The notes: generated from the letters alone by a model not told the origin. 9,967 nucleotides of DNA from Thermotoga sp. (GCA_003641545.1 QNAU01000032.1:1-9967), one strand, 5' to 3'. Positions 1 through 7,474 are shown, counted from the stretch's first letter. Numbers and translations: made by a program.

Positions 1-833
1 ACGAGAACTATGGGAACCTTTGCACCAACAACCACACCACCTATTTTACCACCCGCGAAATAAACCACGGATTTTCCGAGCATATTTCCACTGTGTATAT
101 CCGGAGTTATGAGTATATCCGCTTTCCCTGCAACCTCACTTTCTATTCCCTTAACTTTCGCTGCCTTTTCACTCACCGCGTTGTCCAGAGCCAAAGGTCC
201 ATCTACAATACAGTCCTTTATCTGTTTTCTTCTGTTCATCATAGCGAGGATGGCTGAATCCAAGGTTTCCGGCATGTTCGGATTCACAGTTTCTATCGCA
301 GTCAAACAAGCAACCTTGGGCTTTTCTATTCCCAACTTTTTTGCAACTTCAACCGCGTTCTCGATGATCATTTTTTTCTGCTCCAAATTGGGTTTTATGA
401 CCATTCCACCATCCGATAGAAGCAACAATCTGTTGAATCCTGGAATGTCCATCACGATCACATGACTCAAAAGTTCCTTCACCTTCAAATTCCATTCATC
501 CTTCAAGACTTCCTTCAACAGGATGGATGTCTTCACAAGTCCCTTCATCAATATACTGGCATCACCTCTTACCACACATTCCACACCTTTTCTGCTCGCG
601 TCGTATTCATCCTTGGAATCGATGATTTTGAAATCGTGAGCCCCGATCAGCTCGAGATTCCTCTTCACGACCTCCTCGTTTCCTATCAGCAAACCATCGG
701 CTATTCCCAGTTTTTTCGCTTCCACGAGTGCCTTGACAGCTTCAACATCCTCCGCTCCAACGAGCGCAATTGTTTTTTTCTCGCACTTTCTCGCAAACTC
801 GAAGAGATCATCCACAGATTTCAGAACACTCAA
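1..833 (-). CDS. ptb: Phosphate acetyl/butyryltransferase (Ptb family), N-terminal part, runs off left edge
   Basis: Enzymes of this family move an acyl group between CoA and phosphate (butyryl-CoA or acetyl-CoA to the acyl phosphate), usually followed by an acyl kinase that makes ATP; they are cytosolic. Reading the minus strand from 833 gives 277 uninterrupted codons. The N-terminus (SVLKSVDDLFEFARK) and the segments TIALVGAEDVEAVKAL, LIGNEEVVKRNLELIG, LMKGLVKTSILLKEV, VIKPNLEQKKMIIENAVEVA and ADILITPDIHSGNMLGKS are typical of Ptb/PTA_PTB proteins. Family members are about 300 residues, so perhaps 20-30 are missing beyond base 1. The TTG start at 833-831 was chosen because a G-rich Shine-Dalgarno (GGGGGAG, 847-841) lies 7 bases upstream; an in-frame ATG further upstream was not found. 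Acyl specificity (acetyl, butyryl or branched-chain) cannot be read from sequence, and a partner kinase would lie outside the window. Family call is confident, symbol less so. Confidence 0.88.
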   Translation of the reverse strand, partial: MSVLKSVDDLFEFARKCEKKTIALVGAEDVEAVKALVEAKKLGIADGLLIGNEEVVKRNLELIGAHDFKIIDSKDEYDASRKGVECVVRGDASILMKGLVKTSILLKEVLKDEWNLKVKELLSHVIVMDIPGFNRLLLLSDGGMVIKPNLEQKKMIIENAVEVAKKLGIEKPKVACLTAIETVNPNMPETLDSAILAMMNRRKQIKDCIVDGPLALDNAVSEKAAKVKGIESEVAGKADILITPDIHSGNMLGKSVVYFAGGKIGGVVVGAKVPIVL

Positions 834-870
834 CTTATCTCTCCCCCCATGATGGGATATTCTGATGTAA

Positions 871-899
871 ATTATACTCTATGTTATCGACATATACAA
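871..899 (-). promoter_or_regulatory. Predicted promoter of the ptb gene
   Basis: On the minus strand a perfect -10 TATAAT (876-871) is preceded at 17 bp by TTGTAT (899-894), which matches the -35 consensus at three of six positions. Transcription would start near 864, giving a leader of about 30 bases with the G-rich ribosome binding site. It lies back to back with the proA promoter. Predicted from pattern only. Confidence 0.55.
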
Positions 900-914
900 C
901 CGATGGGGTATAAT
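887..914 (+). promoter_or_regulatory. Predicted promoter of proA-proB
   Basis: TCGACA (887-892, five of six matches to TTGACA) and a perfect TATAAT (909-914) are separated by 16 bp. Transcription would begin near 921, about 30 bases ahead of the proA ATG. The -35 box lies just beside that of the divergent ptb promoter, so the two may compete for polymerase. Predicted from pattern only. Confidence 0.6.
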
Positions 915-951
915 CTTTAGCGAAAAATGTCATGGAAAAGGGAGTGATCGG

Positions 952-2193
952 ATGGATCTCTTCGAGAAGGCTTTAAAAGTTAAGAGAGCATCAGAGAAAC
1001 TCAGAAATCTATCCGCGCGAAAAAAGAATGAAGCCTTGATGAGTATCAGGGAGAGTTTGGAGAGGAACAAATTCAAGATACTGGAAGCGAACGACAAAGA
1101 TGTGAAAAGGGCGAGGGAATCCGGGATCAAGGAATCACTTATCGACAGGTTGAGGCTGAACGAAAAGAGGATTGATGGGATGCTGAAAATGATAGATACG
1201 GTTGTGAACCTGAAGGATCCGGTGGGGGAGGTCATTGATTCCTGGGTCAGGGAGGATGGTTTGAGGATAAGTCGTGTCAGGGTCCCCATAGGAGCGATAG
1301 GGATAATATACGAATCACGCCCCAACGTTACCCTTGATGCGACCGTTCTCGCATTGAAATCTGGAAATTCCGTTTTGTTGCGTGGGGGATCGGACGCCTT
1401 CAACTCGAACATGGAAATCGTCAGAGCCATAAAGGATGGCTTGAAAGATTCCGATATTCCCGAGAATAGTGTCGAATATGTCGAAGATACATCACATGAG
1501 ATCGTGGGTGAAATGCTGAAGCTCAACGGAATCTTAGATCTCATAATTCCAAGGGGAGGAAGTTCGTTGATAAAGTTCGTGGTGGAGAATTCGACTGTCC
1601 CAGTTCTCGAAACCGGGGTTGGAAACTGCCACATATTCGTGGATGAGAGTGCGAATCTCGAGAAAGCTCTGGATATCATAGATAACGCTAAGACTCAGAG
1701 ACCGGGGACATGCAACGCGGTTGAAACTGTGTTGATACACGAAAAGATAGCGGAGAAGATCCTCCCACCACTGGTGGAAAGACTCAAGAAGAAAGGTGTC
1801 GAGATGAGAGGATGTGAAAAGACGAGGGAATACGTTGATGTCCACCCGGCGACTGAGAAGGACTGGGAAACGGAATATCTCGATCTGATACTGGCGATGA
1901 AAGTTGTGAAGGATGTCGATGAAGCTATAAATCATATAAAGAGGTATTCAACGGGACATTCGGAAGCCATACTGACCGAGAATTACACGAATGCCAGAAA
2001 GTTCATCAGTTCCATTGATTCCTCCGCTGTTTATGTCAACGCATCGACAAGGTTGACCGATGGTGGAGAATTTGGTTTCGGTGGAGAGATGGGCATAAGT
2101 ACCCAGAAACTTCATGCCAGGGGTCCCGTTGGATTGAGAGAGTTGACCACCTACAAATTCGTCATTCTTGGGGATTATCACACGAGGAAATGA
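952..2193 (+). CDS. proA: Glutamate-5-semialdehyde dehydrogenase (gamma-glutamyl phosphate reductase)
   Basis: ProA reduces gamma-glutamyl phosphate with NADPH to glutamate-5-semialdehyde, the second step of proline synthesis; cytosolic, aldehyde dehydrogenase superfamily. The 413-residue length is normal for ProA. Visible hallmarks are VPIGAIGIIYESRPNVT at 111-127, LKSGNSVLLRGGSDA at 135-149, IIPRGGSSLIKFV at 198-210, the catalytic cysteine Cys254 in QRPGTCNAVETVLIH, and the C-terminal STRLTDGGEFGFGGEMGIST region near 365-384 followed by a GPVGL segment. The ATG at 952 follows GGAGTGAT (941-948) at good distance, and the protein begins at the usual place for the family. It overlaps proB by four bases (ATGA), so the two are probably translationally coupled and their products act one after the other. 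No damage is visible. Confidence 0.97.
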   Translation: MDLFEKALKVKRASEKLRNLSARKKNEALMSIRESLERNKFKILEANDKDVKRARESGIKESLIDRLRLNEKRIDGMLKMIDTVVNLKDPVGEVIDSWVREDGLRISRVRVPIGAIGIIYESRPNVTLDATVLALKSGNSVLLRGGSDAFNSNMEIVRAIKDGLKDSDIPENSVEYVEDTSHEIVGEMLKLNGILDLIIPRGGSSLIKFVVENSTVPVLETGVGNCHIFVDESANLEKALDIIDNAKTQRPGTCNAVETVLIHEKIAEKILPPLVERLKKKGVEMRGCEKTREYVDVHPATEKDWETEYLDLILAMKVVKDVDEAINHIKRYSTGHSEAILTENYTNARKFISSIDSSAVYVNASTRLTDGGEFGFGGEMGISTQKLHARGPVGLRELTTYKFVILGDYHTRK

Positions 2194-3224
2194 GGGTAGA
2201 AAAACTTGTCGTGAAGGTTGGCACCAACCTCCTCGTTGGAGAGGATGGAAGGTTGGATAAGGGGTTCATCATTTCACTTGCCTCGGTGATATCGAGGATA
2301 ATGAAGTCTGGGATAAAGGTGAGCTTGGTTTCCTCGGGTGCCAGGGCGGCAGGATACGGGTTATTGAGAATAAGTGGGATCAGTTTGAGGGAAAAACAGG
2401 CTCTGTGCGCAGTTGGACAGGTTGAACTGATGAAGATATACGAATCTGCCTTCGATTTTCATGGGGTGAAGGTTGCTCAGCTCCTTTTGACGAGAGATGA
2501 TTTCCACAACAGAAGGAGATTTCTCAACCTTCGCAACACCCTCATAACACTCATGGAATTGGGTGTGCTTCCCATAATAAACGAGAATGACACAGTTGTC
2601 ACCGAGGAAATAGAATTCGGCGATAACGACATCTTGGCATCCATGTATTCGGTCGGGTGGGGAGCAGATCATTTGATACTTCTCACAACCGTCGATGGCA
2701 TCATGGATTCGAATGGAAAGTTGATCGAAAAATACAGCGATGATGTGGAGATACCGGAACTTGGGACGTCGAGATGGGGAAGTGGAGGGATGAGTTCGAA
2801 GATCGAAGCTGCAAAGATGGCGTTCAACGCGGGGATAAGGGTGTGTATATGTAGTGGGAGGGATTTGAACAACGTGCTGAGATTCATCGATGGAGAGAGA
2901 GTTGGAACCGTGTTCGAACCAATCGAAGTTAAAAGAAGAAAGGCGCGAAAGATGTGGATAGGATTTCTTGCCAAGCCCAGAGGTTCCATCAGGATAAACA
3001 ACGGTGCGGTGGATGCTTTGAAAAATGGAAAAAGTCTGCTTGCAGTTGGAATAATCGGTGTGGAAGGGAAGTTTCAAAAAGGCGATGTCGTGAAGATAGT
3101 CGATGAGAATGGAAGAAACGTTGGGAGAGGAATCACCAATTACTCATCCGATGAGGTGGATGAAATGAAAGGTCTTCACCACGTGGATGAGGTGATCCAC
3201 GCGGACAACTTAGTTCTGACCTGA
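2190..3224 (+). CDS. proB: Glutamate 5-kinase
   Basis: ProB phosphorylates the gamma-carboxyl of glutamate with ATP, the first and usually proline-inhibited step of proline synthesis; cytosolic. The 344 residues hold an amino acid kinase domain (about 1-250) and a C-terminal PUA domain (about 252-340), as in full-length bacterial ProB. Kinase motifs seen are VVKVGTNLL (7-15), VSSGARAAG (47-55), LLLTRDDF (98-105), INENDTV (130-136), EFGDND (142-147) and the glycine-rich GSGGMSSKIEAAKMA (197-211), where many homologues have GTGGM. The ATG at 2190 overlaps the proA stop as ATGA; its GAGG (2184-2187) is only two bases away, so initiation may depend on ribosomes finishing proA. The product ProB-phosphate intermediate is passed to ProA. 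No terminator is visible after the stop; the region downstream is antisense to a decayed gene. proC is not in the window. Confidence 0.96.
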   Translation: MRVEKLVVKVGTNLLVGEDGRLDKGFIISLASVISRIMKSGIKVSLVSSGARAAGYGLLRISGISLREKQALCAVGQVELMKIYESAFDFHGVKVAQLLLTRDDFHNRRRFLNLRNTLITLMELGVLPIINENDTVVTEEIEFGDNDILASMYSVGWGADHLILLTTVDGIMDSNGKLIEKYSDDVEIPELGTSRWGSGGMSSKIEAAKMAFNAGIRVCICSGRDLNNVLRFIDGERVGTVFEPIEVKRRKARKMWIGFLAKPRGSIRINNGAVDALKNGKSLLAVGIIGVEGKFQKGDVVKIVDENGRNVGRGITNYSSDEVDEMKGLHHVDEVIHADNLVLT

Positions 3225-3609
3225 TGGATTTTCAAAGATGTATAGCTGTATCCACCCTTCACGTCGAGGAGTTCGAGAGTTTCATAAATCGAATCTTCAT
3301 CCTCACCGGGAAGTATATGGTCCATCATTTCGACTATGGTGACATCCGATCCAAGGGAAGATAGAATTGTTCCAAGCTCTATTCCGACAACCCCACCTCC
3401 GATTATCAGGGTGGATGATGGAATCTTCGGGAATTTATTGAAGAAATCATCCTGCTATTATCGGATTCTTCGCTTCAATTCTTTCTCTTCCCACCTTCAC
3501 CACGTTGGGTGACTCGACAAGTGCTTTCCCTCTCACGATCTCGATTCCATTCTTTTTCACAGGCGTATCCACCGGGACCTGCACCTATGACGATACCGTC
3601 GTAGATCAT
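3225..3609 (-). pseudogene. Decayed dihydrolipoamide dehydrogenase (E3) gene remnant
   Basis: Read on the minus strand, fragments of one lipoamide dehydrogenase appear in order but in three frames. An ATG at 3609 with an intact GGAGGTG site (3621-3615) opens MIYDGIVIGAGPGGYAC (3609-3559), the FAD-binding GxGxxG start. A second frame (3557-3450) reads KKNGIEIVRGKALVESPNVV... IEAKNPIIAG and stops at 3447. A third frame (from about 3446) reads TLIIGGGVVGIELG, the NAD-binding fold, then SDVTIVEMMDHILPGEDED, and loses recognisable homology near 3260. Missing are the redox-active CxxxxC segment, much of the FAD and central domains, and the whole C-terminal dimerisation domain with its catalytic His. 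About 385 bases remain of a normal gene of roughly 1,350. The left boundary is approximate, and the last frame runs on into antisense of proB. It cannot make a working enzyme. Internal deletions plus frame changes indicate decay in place, not a sequencing slip. Confidence 0.85.
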
Positions 3610-3671
3610 TCGAACACCTCCAACCATTCACAAAATGTGAGAAGATTCTACCACGGGTCTTGTTATCAATT

Positions 3672-3706
3672 AAATGTAAAATTTGCTAATCTATTATATT
3701 ACATTT
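3672..3706. repeat. 8-bp inverted repeat AAATGTAA / TTACATTT in AT-rich spacer
   Basis: AAATGTAA (3672-3679) and its exact reverse complement TTACATTT (3699-3706) are separated by 19 bases in the AT-rich stretch upstream of dnaK and of the decayed dehydrogenase gene. Spacing of arm centres (27 bp) and low complexity do not point to a known operator. It could be a relic of control of the dead gene, or chance in AT-rich DNA. The rest of 3641-3773 holds nothing else recognisable. Confidence 0.25.
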
Positions 3707-3773
3707 TTATTAACATATCTATAATCCAGTAATATAGGCAATTTTAGAAGTCAACTTTTTTCCAAAACGCATC

Positions 3774-3802
3774 TTGACACACTCCTTCCATACCAATATA
3801 AT
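3774..3802 (+). promoter_or_regulatory. Perfect-consensus sigma-70-type promoter of dnaK-hsp20
   Basis: TTGACA (3774-3779) and TATAAT (3797-3802) match the primary sigma consensus at all twelve positions with the ideal 17-bp spacer. The DNA just upstream carries T- and A-rich tracts (about 3751-3766) that could act as an UP element. Transcription would start near 3809, giving a leader of about 40 bases. No CIRCE element (TTAGCACTC, 9 bases, GAGTGCTAA) is present in the spacer, so HrcA control is not supported here. Confidence 0.85.
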
Positions 3803-3848
3803 TATCCGTGGAATCTTGAACAATGGAATGAATGTGGAGGTGATGATG

Positions 3849-5702
3849 ATGGCAGATAAAAAGGAGTACGTCGTAGGTATAGACCTTGGAACGACGAATT
3901 CGGTGATAGCGTGGGTCAAACCGGATAAGAGCGTCGAAGTCATCCCAAATGCCGAAGGATCGAGGATAACACCGTCCGTCGTTTCCTTCACCGAGAAGGG
4001 AGAGATACTGGTCGGTGAACCTGCGAAGAGGCAGGCGATACTCAACGCTGAAAGAACGGTAAGATCCATAAAGAGAAAGATGGGATCCGACTACAAGGTG
4101 AAGATAGATGACAAGGAATACACCCCGCAGGAGATCAGTGCTTTCATACTGAAAAAACTCAAGAAAGATGCGGAAGCGTACTTAGACGGTGTGATAAAAC
4201 GTGCAGTCATAACGGTTCCCGCATACTTTGAAGATGCTCAGAGGCAAGCGACGAAGGATGCCGGTAGAATCGCCGGACTTGAGGTCATGAGAATCATAAA
4301 TGAACCGACAGCCGCCGCTCTGGCTTACGGGTTGGATAAGAAGAAGGAGGAAAGGGTTCTCGTTTACGATCTCGGTGGGGGAACATTCGATGTTTCCCTC
4401 CTCGAGATAGGTGATGGAGTCATACAGGTCGTCGCAACGAGTGGAAACAACCATCTTGGAGGAGATGATTTCGATCAGAGGATAATCGACTGGATGGCTG
4501 AGGAATTCAAGAAGATGCACGGCATCGATCTGAGAGAGGATAAACAGGCACTTCAAAGGTTGAAAGATGCAGCCGAGAGAGCGAAGATAGAGCTTTCATC
4601 CAAGGTCGAAACCGAGATAAGTCTGCCTTACATAACTGCGGATGCGACCGGTCCAAAACACCTCGAGTTGAAACTCACAAGAGCGAGGTTTGAAGCCATG
4701 ATAAGGGATCTCGTCGAGTTGACGAGGGGACCAATAGAAACGGTTCTCAACGATGCGAAGATCACCCCTCAGGACATCGATGAAATAATCCTCGTTGGTG
4801 GATCGACGAGAATACCTTTCGTTCAGAACTTCATAAAGGAAATATTCGGTAAGGAACCCAACAAGAGTGTGAACCCGGATGAAGCAGTCGCGATAGGTGC
4901 GGCGATTCAAGCATCGATACTGGCAGGGGATCTCGGAAAGGACGTGGTTCTCGTGGATGTCACACCGCTGTCCCTCGGTGTCGAGGTGAAAGGAGGGCTG
5001 TTCGAGAAGATAATCGAGAGAAACACGACCATACCGGTCAAGAAGAGCAAGATATTCACCACCGCGGAGGACAACCAAACGGAGGTGGAGATAAGGGTCT
5101 ATCAGGGAGAAAGGGAGATAGCGAGGTACAACAAATTCCTTGGAAGTTTCAGATTGACCGGTATACCACCTGCTCCGAGGGGAATACCACAGATAGAGGT
5201 CACCTTCGACATAGATACCGATGGAATAGTCCACGTTTACGCAAAAGATATGGCAACTGGAAAGGAACAATCCATGGTGGTGACCGGGAGACAGAAACTT
5301 TCCGAGGAAGAGATACAGAGGATGATAGATGAGGCGAAGAAATACGAAGAGGAGGATAGAAGGAGAAGACAGGAGATAGAGTTGAAGAACAACGCAGACA
5401 ACCTTGCTTATTCCATTGAGAAGACCTTGAAAGAATACGGAGACAAGATACCGGCAGATCTGAGAAGTAAACTTGAATCACTCGTGAAAGACCTCAGATC
5501 CGCGATAGATGAAGATAACATACAGAGGATCAAGGTTCTGATGGATGAACTACAACAGGAGAGCCAGAAGATCGGGCAATACCTGTATCAAAACGTGGCT
5601 GGTTCGGGATCGACTCAGACAAATCAGCCATCCGGTGGATCATCGGAAAAGTCGGAGAAGAAGGATGGTTCGGTGGATGCGGATTATGAGGAAATGAAGT
5701 GA
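3849..5702 (+). CDS. dnaK: Chaperone protein DnaK (Hsp70)
   Basis: DnaK is the cytosolic ATP-driven Hsp70 that binds and releases exposed hydrophobic segments with the help of DnaJ and GrpE. The 617-residue protein has the ATPase domain (about 1-365) with GIDLGTTNS (10-18), [17 protein letters not shown] (123-139), [11 protein letters not shown] (151-161), [12 protein letters not shown] (172-183) and [10 protein letters not shown] (314-323); the linker [12 protein letters not shown] (366-377); the substrate-binding sheet domain to about 485; and a charged helical lid ending in a Ser/Gly/Lys-rich tail, EEMK. The insertion of about 24 residues found in proteobacterial DnaK is absent (region 78-95). 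Three ATGs in a row occur at 3843, 3846 and 3849; the last was chosen because it is 8 bases from GGAGG (3836-3840) and gives the usual MADKKE-type start. A much earlier TTG start at 3774 would lie inside the promoter. hsp20 follows after 31 bases. Confidence 0.97.
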   Translation: MADKKEYVVGIDLGTTNSVIAWVKPDKSVEVIPNAEGSRITPSVVSFTEKGEILVGEPAKRQAILNAERTVRSIKRKMGSDYKVKIDDKEYTPQEISAFILKKLKKDAEAYLDGVIKRAVITVPAYFEDAQRQATKDAGRIAGLEVMRIINEPTAAALAYGLDKKKEERVLVYDLGGGTFDVSLLEIGDGVIQVVATSGNNHLGGDDFDQRIIDWMAEEFKKMHGIDLREDKQALQRLKDAAERAKIELSSKVETEISLPYITADATGPKHLELKLTRARFEAMIRDLVELTRGPIETVLNDAKITPQDIDEIILVGGSTRIPFVQNFIKEIFGKEPNKSVNPDEAVAIGAAIQASILAGDLGKDVVLVDVTPLSLGVEVKGGLFEKIIERNTTIPVKKSKIFTTAEDNQTEVEIRVYQGEREIARYNKFLGSFRLTGIPPAPRGIPQIEVTFDIDTDGIVHVYAKDMATGKEQSMVVTGRQKLSEEEIQRMIDEAKKYEEEDRRRRQEIELKNNADNLAYSIEKTLKEYGDKIPADLRSKLESLVKDLRSAIDEDNIQRIKVLMDELQQESQKIGQYLYQNVAGSGSTQTNQPSGGSSEKSEKKDGSVDADYEEMK

Positions 5703-5733
5703 CTAAATAAAATAAATGAAAGGAGGGGATATC

Positions 5734-6198
5734 ATGCTCATCGACAGAAGGAGGGAAATTGACGATATTTTCAGACCCCTTTTGGATATGCAGAGAACGA
5801 TGGATAGATTGTTCCACGAGATATTCAGGGATTATGCGAGAGAGGAACCGATGTTCTCATCCGAGTTCTATCCAGCGGTGGATATATACGAAACCAAGGA
5901 TGCGATAAACATCGATGTTGAGCTTCCTGGGATGGATAAAAAAGACGTGAAGGTGAAGATAGAGAACAACGTTCTCACGATAAGCGGTGAGAAGAAGTCC
6001 GAAAGGGAGGAAAAGGGGAGAAACTACAGAGTCGTCGAAAGATCCTTCGGAAAGTTCGAAAGAAGCTTCATAATACCGGATACCGTCGATACGAAGAACG
6101 TCAAGGCTAAATTCGAGAAGGGAATACTCAAAATAACCCTCCCGAAGAAAGAAGAAGCAAAGAAGAAGGTTCTGGATGTTGAAATAGAGGAAGCATGA
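5734..6198 (+). CDS. Small heat shock protein, Hsp20/alpha-crystallin family
   Basis: Small heat shock proteins form oligomers that hold unfolding proteins in a refoldable state, without ATP, for hand-over to DnaK. The 154-residue protein has an amphipathic N-terminal arm (1-45), an alpha-crystallin domain (about 47-138) starting at YPAVDIYETKDAINIDVELPG's first strands and ending in FEKGILKITLPK (127-138), and a short C-terminal tail whose VEI (149-151) fits the V/I-x-I motif that docks on neighbouring subunits. Start ATG 5734 follows AGGAGG (5721-5726) at 7 bases; an in-frame ATG at 5716 lies ahead of that site and is unlikely. It lies 31 bases after dnaK with no promoter or terminator between them, so both are probably on one mRNA, which ends at the terminator 23 bases downstream. 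In the cell it should act with DnaK on heat-denatured clients. Confidence 0.95.
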   Translation: MLIDRRREIDDIFRPLLDMQRTMDRLFHEIFRDYAREEPMFSSEFYPAVDIYETKDAINIDVELPGMDKKDVKVKIENNVLTISGEKKSEREEKGRNYRVVERSFGKFERSFIIPDTVDTKNVKAKFEKGILKITLPKKEEAKKKVLDVEIEEA

Positions 6199-6220
6199 TG
6201 TTCATGGGACGTGAACCCGA

Positions 6221-6249
6221 GGGATGGGGGAACCTCCCCATCCCTTTTT
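6221..6249 (+). terminator. Intrinsic terminator of dnaK-hsp20
   Basis: GGGATGGGGG (6221-6230) pairs with TCCCCATCCC (6235-6244): nine Watson-Crick pairs plus one G-T at the loop side, a four-base loop AACC, then TTTTTC from 6245. This is a classic rho-independent terminator placed 23 bases after the hsp20 stop. It also means an apparent ATG at 6224 is part of the hairpin and not a start codon. Confidence 0.9.
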
Positions 6250-6271
6250 CATTTATCGACGAGGTGATCAG

Positions 6272-7474
6272 ATGACCTTGATATTCCGAATGACCAAAAA
6301 CAACAGATACAGTCTCATACCTTTGATCGGTGTGGCGGAACGGTTCGACGTCGATGTGGTGATTTTGAAGGACTTTGAAAAAATCGAGGATATCGTGAAG
6401 GATATCGAGAAGAAGGATGAAATCTACGTCGCTTTCAGTTTTTCGAGTATCGATTATGAGGAAAGTGAGAGGGAAATTGAAAAAGTCAAGAAACTCGGGT
6501 TGAGAATCATAGCAGGTGGGCCACATCCAACCGCAATGCCTCATCACGTCCTGAAGATGGGGGTGGATTACGTTTTTCGCGGGGATGGGGAGAAAAATTT
6601 CGAAGATTTCCTCAGGGGGATTAGACCCAAGGATGGTGTGTTCGATGGTTTGACGAGGAGAATAGATTTGAATGAGTATCCAAACATGGCGAAAAAGCAC
6701 GATCTTTACATGCCGTTTGAGATAACGAGGGGTTGTCCGTTCAGATGCGCATACTGCTACACGCCGAGGATAGCGGGTGAGAAACCAAGGCACAGAAGGG
6801 TCGACAGGATCATCGAGGAAGCCAAGGCAATGCTGAGAAGTGGTAGACATGTGGCGCGTTTCATATCTCCGAATGCTTTCGGTTATGGATCTACGAACGG
6901 GATAACACCGGATGAAGACGCTATATCCACACTCTTGAAAAGTTTGAGGGATCTTGGTTTCAAGGAAATCTACTTTGGAACATTTCCTTCCGATGTCAGA
7001 CCGGAATCGGTGAACAGGAGGATACTCAGGATCGTGAGGAAATATTGCGTGAATGAATCGATAGTCATAGGGGCTCAAAGTGGCAGTGAGAGGATCCTGA
7101 AAATTCTGAAAAGAGGATCGACGATTGAGATCGTTGAAAATGCGATAAACCTGATAAACTCCGAAGGATTCATCGCACATGTCGATTTCATATTCGGTTT
7201 CCCGTTCGAGGAAAAGGAAGATATAGAAAGAACATTCGAATTCATCGACAGGATTCTTTCAAAATACGACGTGAAGATACATGCACACACTTTCATGCCA
7301 CTTCCTGGAACGGAGCTATTCAAATTTGGTGGTGGGAAATTGACACCGGAAGTCAGGAGAAAGCTGGGTTATCTCTCGAGGATCGGCAAACTCGATGGAT
7401 ACTGGCACAAGCAGGAGCAGATTTCCGAAAGGTTGGAAAAGTTATCGAAATACTTGAAATCCACGAATATATGA
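6272..7474 (+). CDS. B12-binding-type/radical SAM protein of unknown function (MJ_1487-like family)
   Basis: Radical SAM enzymes use a [4Fe-4S] cluster and S-adenosylmethionine to start radical chemistry; the substrate here is unknown. The 400-residue protein has an N-terminal Rossmann-like, B12-binding-type domain (about 1-115, with IIAGGPHPTAMPHHVLKMGV and VFRGDGE at 79-107) and a radical SAM barrel carrying the cluster motif CPFRCAYC, cysteines 155, 159 and 162. Further barrel signs are GAQSGSERILKILKRG (267-282), HVDFIFGFPFE (303-313) and FMPLPGTELF (341-350). The cobalamin base-off motif DxHxxG is not visible, so actual B12 binding is doubtful. The pattern recalls the single-copy family typified by MJ_1487, which from memory occurs in methanogens and Thermotoga. 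ATG 6272 was chosen since it follows GAGGTGAT (6261-6268). It sits directly behind the hsp20 terminator with no recognisable promoter of its own, and no terminator is seen after it. Confidence 0.85.
   Translation: MTLIFRMTKNNRYSLIPLIGVAERFDVDVVILKDFEKIEDIVKDIEKKDEIYVAFSFSSIDYEESEREIEKVKKLGLRIIAGGPHPTAMPHHVLKMGVDYVFRGDGEKNFEDFLRGIRPKDGVFDGLTRRIDLNEYPNMAKKHDLYMPFEITRGCPFRCAYCYTPRIAGEKPRHRRVDRIIEEAKAMLRSGRHVARFISPNAFGYGSTNGITPDEDAISTLLKSLRDLGFKEIYFGTFPSDVRPESVNRRILRIVRKYCVNESIVIGAQSGSERILKILKRGSTIEIVENAINLINSEGFIAHVDFIFGFPFEEKEDIERTFEFIDRILSKYDVKIHAHTFMPLPGTELFKFGGGKLTPEVRRKLGYLSRIGKLDGYWHKQEQISERLEKLSKYLKSTNI

Noticed and set aside
830..850. Tiny minus-strand frame of six codons (ATG at 850) ending across the ptb start
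   Set aside because: There is no ribosome binding site ahead of its ATG; the G-run inside it serves the TTG start at 833.
109..920. Open plus-strand frames opposite the ptb gene
   Set aside because: The minus strand reads as a continuous, well-conserved Ptb protein; the plus frames show no family resemblance and have low-complexity composition.
930..1679. 249-codon minus-strand open frame opposite proA
   Set aside because: It is Ser/Phe-rich antisense of a clear proA gene, with no ribosome binding site or recognisable motif.
3628..3640. TCACA-AAA-TGTGA palindrome resembling a CRP/FNR half-site pair
   Set aside because: The half-sites are in reversed orientation with a 3-base gap, unlike CRP/FNR operators, and it lies in the leader of a dead gene.
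3505..3732. 75-codon plus-strand frame between proB and dnaK
   Set aside because: It is antisense to the dehydrogenase remnant and then AT-rich spacer, with no coding signs.
3774..3848. Extended dnaK start at TTG 3774
   Set aside because: That TTG is the -35 box of the promoter; the strong ribosome binding site and family N-terminus support 3849.
6224..6271. Upstream in-frame ATG for the radical SAM gene
   Set aside because: It lies inside the terminator hairpin and has no ribosome binding site; the extra residues do not fit the family start.
6128..7180. 350-codon minus-strand open frame opposite hsp20 and the radical SAM gene
   Set aside because: It crosses the terminator and two real genes and shows no known domain; typical antisense frame.
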